Source: Melioribacteraceae bacterium
GTDB taxonomy: Bacteria; Bacteroidota; Ignavibacteria; Ignavibacteriales; Melioribacteraceae
Assembly (NCBI GenBank): GCA_015486905.1
Contig: WFQV01000473.1
Span: 1-7,077 of the forward strand
Length of the DNA stretch: 7,077 nt
Direction of reading: 5' to 3'
The translations under genes and the position numbers were made by a program. Position 1 is the stretch's first letter, and each line of letters starts with the position of its first letter. Below are positions 5,134 through 7,077 of the stretch, in pieces. Under the pieces are notes generated by a model. The model was not told the DNA's origin and did not search any database. It saw nothing but the letters and a program-made list of their open reading frames with translations.

Positions 5134-5712
5134 TTACTCCTTATAATTTATTGCTTTTTTAATAATCTCTTCGGCTTCCGATTTGGCTTTTTCCAAATCA
5201 TCATTTATTATAACATAATCAAAATATTTCTCATATTCCAACTCCATCGACGCCCTATGAATTCTCTTTTTGAAATCCTCTTCCGTTTCCGTGTTTCTTC
5301 TCTTCAGGCGTTCTTTCAACACCTCCAAGCTTGGGGGACGTACAAAAACGAGAACAGCAGTCGGATATTGTTCCCGTATATGAACCGCACCTTTAACGTC
5401 CAGTTCCAATACGACCGTTTTGCCCTTCTCTAACAAAGTATTAACGAAACTTTTTAGTGTTCCGTAATAATAACCGTAAAATTTTTCCCATTCAATAAAT
5501 TCATCGTTTTCGATTTTTCTTTTAAAATCGTCTTCCGAGATAAAGAAATAATCTTGCCCGTCTATTTCAACGTCTCTTTGTTTTCTTGTGGTAGCCGAAA
5601 CGGAAAAAACTATCTCGGGAAACTTAGCCAATATGTAACGAACAATGGTAGTCTTTCCGCTTCCGCTCGGTGCCGAAAAAACAATTAATTTACCCTTTGC
5701 TTCTTTTCCCAA
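5134..5712 (-). CDS. gmk: Guanylate kinase
   Basis: Phosphorylates GMP to GDP with ATP, feeding GTP/dGTP synthesis and (p)ppGpp metabolism in the cytoplasm. The P-loop is APSGSGKTT (14-22). The GMP-binding region includes SVSATTRKQR (37-46), GQDYFF (52-57), FIEWEKFYGYYYGT (72-85) and LELDVKGA (102-109). The lid carries RLKRRNTETEEDFKKR (135-150). At 192 residues it is complete and of normal length. The start is TTG at 5712, 2 bases after the yicC stop: no ATG or GTG exists between the P-loop and the yicC end, and GGAG lies 5 bases upstream within yicC. A TTG start with close linkage suggests translation coupled to yicC. It is followed 5 bases later by rpoZ. Confidence 0.97.
   Translation of the reverse strand: MGKEAKGKLIVFSAPSGSGKTTIVRYILAKFPEIVFSVSATTRKQRDVEIDGQDYFFISEDDFKRKIENDEFIEWEKFYGYYYGTLKSFVNTLLEKGKTVVLELDVKGAVHIREQYPTAVLVFVRPPSLEVLKERLKRRNTETEEDFKKRIHRASMELEYEKYFDYVIINDDLEKAKSEAEEIIKKAINYKE
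5137..5142 (-). promoter_or_regulatory. rpoZ ribosome binding site made of the last gmk codons
   Basis: AAGGAG on the minus strand is the strongest Shine-Dalgarno match in the window, 8 bases before the rpoZ ATG. It is also the final Lys-Glu pair of gmk, whose TAA follows at once, so ribosomes finishing gmk stop within reach of the rpoZ start. Confidence 0.8.
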
Positions 5713-5714
5713 CC

Positions 5715-6587
5715 TTACTCCACGTTTTGAATTTGTTCTCTAATCTTTTCCAATTCTTCTTTGATTTTTATTCCGGTCTGTACGATTTCCGTCGAAACGG
5801 TTTTGGAATTAATTGTATTAGCTTCACGGTTCATTTCCTGTAAAATAAAATTCAACCTTCTGCCTACTTCGTCTTTATTGTTTAATGTTTCTCTAAACAT
5901 TTTAATATGACTGTGCAATCTTACACATTCTTCCGTAATATCCGATTTTTCCGCAAGCAGTGCTAATTCGGAGTTCAATCTGTCTTTGTCATTTTCAAAA
6001 TCGGCGAAAAGTTTGGAAGCTCTTTCCGTGAGCTTAGAAAAGTATTCTCTTATAGAGTCTCCGTCCAATTTTTCAATTTCGGCAAGAAGTTCCTCTACTT
6101 TTTCTACGCGTTCAAGCAAGTCTTTTTCAAGAGATTTCCCTTCGCGCATTCGCATATCGGTTAAATCCTCGAGAGCTTTGTCCAAAGCCTCTTTTGTAAT
6201 TTCGAATTCCTCCTCTTCTTCTTCCGGTTTTTCATTTTGAAAAAGAGAGTTAAAAGAAAGAATATTTTCTAAAGAAATTCCTTCATCTATTCCGGCTATC
6301 TCTTTGATTTTATTTAGAGCCACAACTATACTGTCCAAAACGCCGGAATCAAAATTTAAACTTTCGGTTACATTATCTTTATTTACAAATATGTTCAGAA
6401 TTACTTTCCCTCTCCTTATTCTCTTTCTGATGATTTCTCTAATCTTAAGTTCTTTGGAAGAAAGACTGCTCGGCAAACGAACCGACAAATCCAAAAATCT
6501 GCTGTTCAAAGTCTTTATTTCCGCTTCTACGGAAATACCTTGCCTTTCGACTACGCTTCTTCCGTAGCCGGTCATACTTGAAATCAT
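5715..6587 (-). CDS. yicC: YicC/YloC family endoribonuclease
   Basis: Member of the YicC/YloC family, shown in E. coli and Bacillus to be an RNase acting on structured RNA and tied to small-RNA turnover in E. coli. The N-terminal YicC_N signature is clear: MISSMTGYGR at 1-10, EIKTLNSRFLDL at 23-34 and RGKVILNIFV at 59-68. The C-terminal DUF1732 region has GRRLNFILQEMNREANTINS (242-261) and ends with a lysine/glutamate-rich helix. At 290 residues it has full family length. An acidic run, PEEEEEEFE (121-129), joins the two halves, and 135-200 is predicted-looking helix, probably coiled. ATG 6587 has AGGAG 9 bases upstream and the family's normal N terminus begins exactly there. First gene of a unit with gmk (2-base gap) and rpoZ. 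Confidence 0.95.
   Translation of the reverse strand: MISSMTGYGRSVVERQGISVEAEIKTLNSRFLDLSVRLPSSLSSKELKIREIIRKRIRRGKVILNIFVNKDNVTESLNFDSGVLDSIVVALNKIKEIAGIDEGISLENILSFNSLFQNEKPEEEEEEFEITKEALDKALEDLTDMRMREGKSLEKDLLERVEKVEELLAEIEKLDGDSIREYFSKLTERASKLFADFENDKDRLNSELALLAEKSDITEECVRLHSHIKMFRETLNNKDEVGRRLNFILQEMNREANTINSKTVSTEIVQTGIKIKEELEKIREQIQNVE
5718..5721 (-). promoter_or_regulatory. gmk ribosome binding site deciding a TTG start
   Basis: GGAG on the minus strand overlaps the last yicC codon and stop region and lies 5 bases before TTG 5712. No ATG/GTG alternative exists upstream of the gmk P-loop in this frame, so this site supports the unusual start. Confidence 0.65.
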
Positions 6588-6596
6588 TTACGGGGA

Positions 6597-6601
6597 CTCC
6601 T
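6597..6601 (-). promoter_or_regulatory. yicC ribosome binding site
   Basis: AGGAG on the minus strand, 9 bases before the yicC ATG, in an otherwise A+T-rich leader. It is the only good Shine-Dalgarno in the spacer and confirms the start that gives the typical family N terminus. Confidence 0.75.
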
Positions 6602-6672
6602 AAAAATTTTAAATTTAAAAATACTTAAATCTAAAAATGAATCAAAATAAAAATTTACTGTCATCTTTGAAG

Positions 6673-6704
6673 TTAGGGTACAAGTTTAAATTTGGTGGCA
6701 AAAA
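6673..6704 (-). repeat. 32-base element shared with the nfo leader, right copy
   Basis: Read on the minus strand it begins TTTTTGCCAC, has TTTAAAC at its centre and ends TGTACCCTAA, matching 671-702 at 27 of 32 positions. It points towards yicC and ends about 85 bases before its ATG. The core CAAGTTTAAATTTG (+ strand, 6681-6694) is palindromic apart from one mismatched pair. It may be a protein-binding or leader element, or just a dispersed repeat that falls in both spacers. Confidence 0.5.
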
Positions 6705-6756
6705 AAATTAGCTTGTCTTTTCCTCTTGAGCGTTTTGTTACTATTTTTTTCTTTCC

Positions 6757-6787
6757 TTATTTTTCCCAACCTACCCTTTCTCTCCCT
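6757..6787 (+). repeat. Pyrimidine-rich repeat, right copy
   Basis: This segment matches 500-530 on the same strand at 26 of 31 positions, keeping CCAAC and ACCCTT at the same spacing. It runs directly into the nested inverted repeat at 6794-6836. Low complexity means part of the match may be compositional. Confidence 0.5.
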
Positions 6788-6793
6788 TCCCGA

Positions 6794-6836
6794 CCTCCCT
6801 GCTGCCTGCCGGTAGGCAGGGCAGGAAGGAGGGAGG
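6794..6836. repeat. Nested inverted repeat with CTGCCTGCC/GGTAGGCAG core
   Basis: The inner palindrome pairs CTGCCTGCC (6802-6810) with GGTAGGCAG (6811-6819), with a single mismatch (a G-T wobble in RNA). Outside it, CCTCCCT (6794-6800) pairs with AGGGAGG (6830-6836) after an asymmetric gap. The arrangement looks like one palindrome sitting within another. No T-run follows on either strand, so a terminator is unlikely. Its G+C content contrasts sharply with the surrounding sequence. Confidence 0.6.
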
Positions 6837-7077
6837 GCTGAATCTTGGTGTGTATTGAGAACCTCACTTAGTAAAATGCGAGGAAAGGGTGAATAGGTTT
6901 TAAAAACAATCGACCTCAAAGTTGTTAAACGTTAACGGAAGACAATAACGGAAAAAACGATGCCGAAGGTATCGAAGTGAAGATTTCAATCCTTTTAGAA
7001 AGCTGGTTGAGTAGCCAGGTTTGCCACGCTCCAACACAATTATTTCATTAACCAACAACTTCATATGTTGGAATGCA

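Larger units (their letters stand above)
6588..7077. other. Gene-poor spacer upstream of yicC, to the window edge
   Basis: No convincing gene is seen. The first 85 bases are an A+T-rich leader for yicC. In it, TTGATT (minus strand, 6645-6640) and TATTTT (6623-6618) lie 16 bases apart as a weak possible sigma-70 promoter, each matching 4 of 6 consensus bases. Then come the element shared with the nfo leader (6673-6704), a pyrimidine tract (about 6740-6800) and a G+C-rich nested inverted repeat (6794-6836). From 6840 to 7077 composition is ordinary. A 58-codon minus-strand frame (7076-6900) runs in from the edge but resembles nothing I know. CCAACA...TGTTGG near 7050-7071 could form a 6-base stem. 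No tRNA or CRISPR repeat is visible. Confidence 0.65.

Noticed and set aside
6686..6919. 77-codon minus-strand open frame upstream of yicC
   Set aside because: Its middle (PAYRQAAGR) is simply the translated CTGCCTGCC/GGTAGGCAG palindrome, and its end overlaps the shared 32-base element and pyrimidine tract; there is no ribosome site.
6966..7020. GATTTCAATCC near the right end, reminiscent of a CRISPR repeat end
   Set aside because: There is only one occurrence, with no regularly spaced second copy and no cas gene.
6900..7076. Open frame of 58 codons entering from the right edge on the minus strand (first ATG at 7064)
   Set aside because: It resembles no family I know, is rich in Arg/Leu/Phe, and its upstream side is outside the window, so it cannot be told from chance.

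Overview
The window carries seven ordinary bacterial housekeeping genes, with repeat-rich spacers at both ends. The genes are A+T-rich. They include a DUF1460-type cell-wall amidase (a family frequent in Bacteroidota), a Bacteroidota/Ignavibacteria-like short omega subunit, an iron-sulphur type-4 uracil-DNA glycosylase and two TTG start codons. Together with spacers full of short palindromes, this points to a member of the Bacteroidota/Chlorobi/Ignavibacteria group. That placement is an inference from family make-up and style, not from a marker gene.

Layout. Positions 1-810 hold no convincing gene but a patchwork of short palindromes, tandem repeats and pyrimidine tracts. nfo (endonuclease IV) follows on the + strand at 811-1674. 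It converges, across only 7 bases, with a minus-strand block. Read in its transcription direction, that block has two units. The first is yicC-gmk-rpoZ (6587 down to 4835), with gaps of 2 and 5 bases, ending in a hairpin at 4795-4824. The second is uracil-DNA glycosylase-dnaB-DUF1460 amidase (4721 down to 1682), joined by two ATGA stop/start overlaps. From 6588 to the right end there is another gene-poor, repeat-bearing spacer.

How the genes relate. Uracil-DNA glycosylase and Nfo catalyse consecutive steps of base-excision repair: uracil removal, then incision at the abasic site. They lie on opposite strands in convergent units that flank the replicative helicase gene dnaB. yicC-gmk-rpoZ is a widespread linkage joining an RNase-family protein, GMP phosphorylation and the omega subunit of RNA polymerase. 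The amidase-like protein is secreted and has no obvious functional link with dnaB beyond sharing its transcript.

I found no sign of a new defence, mobile or biosynthetic system. There is no CRISPR array, transposase gene, tRNA or rRNA. The less ordinary material is in the spacers. A 32-base element occurs upstream of both nfo and yicC, each time pointing towards the gene (27/32 identical). There are also several palindromes sharing a stem-2-base-loop-stem design, and two groups of short tandem repeats.
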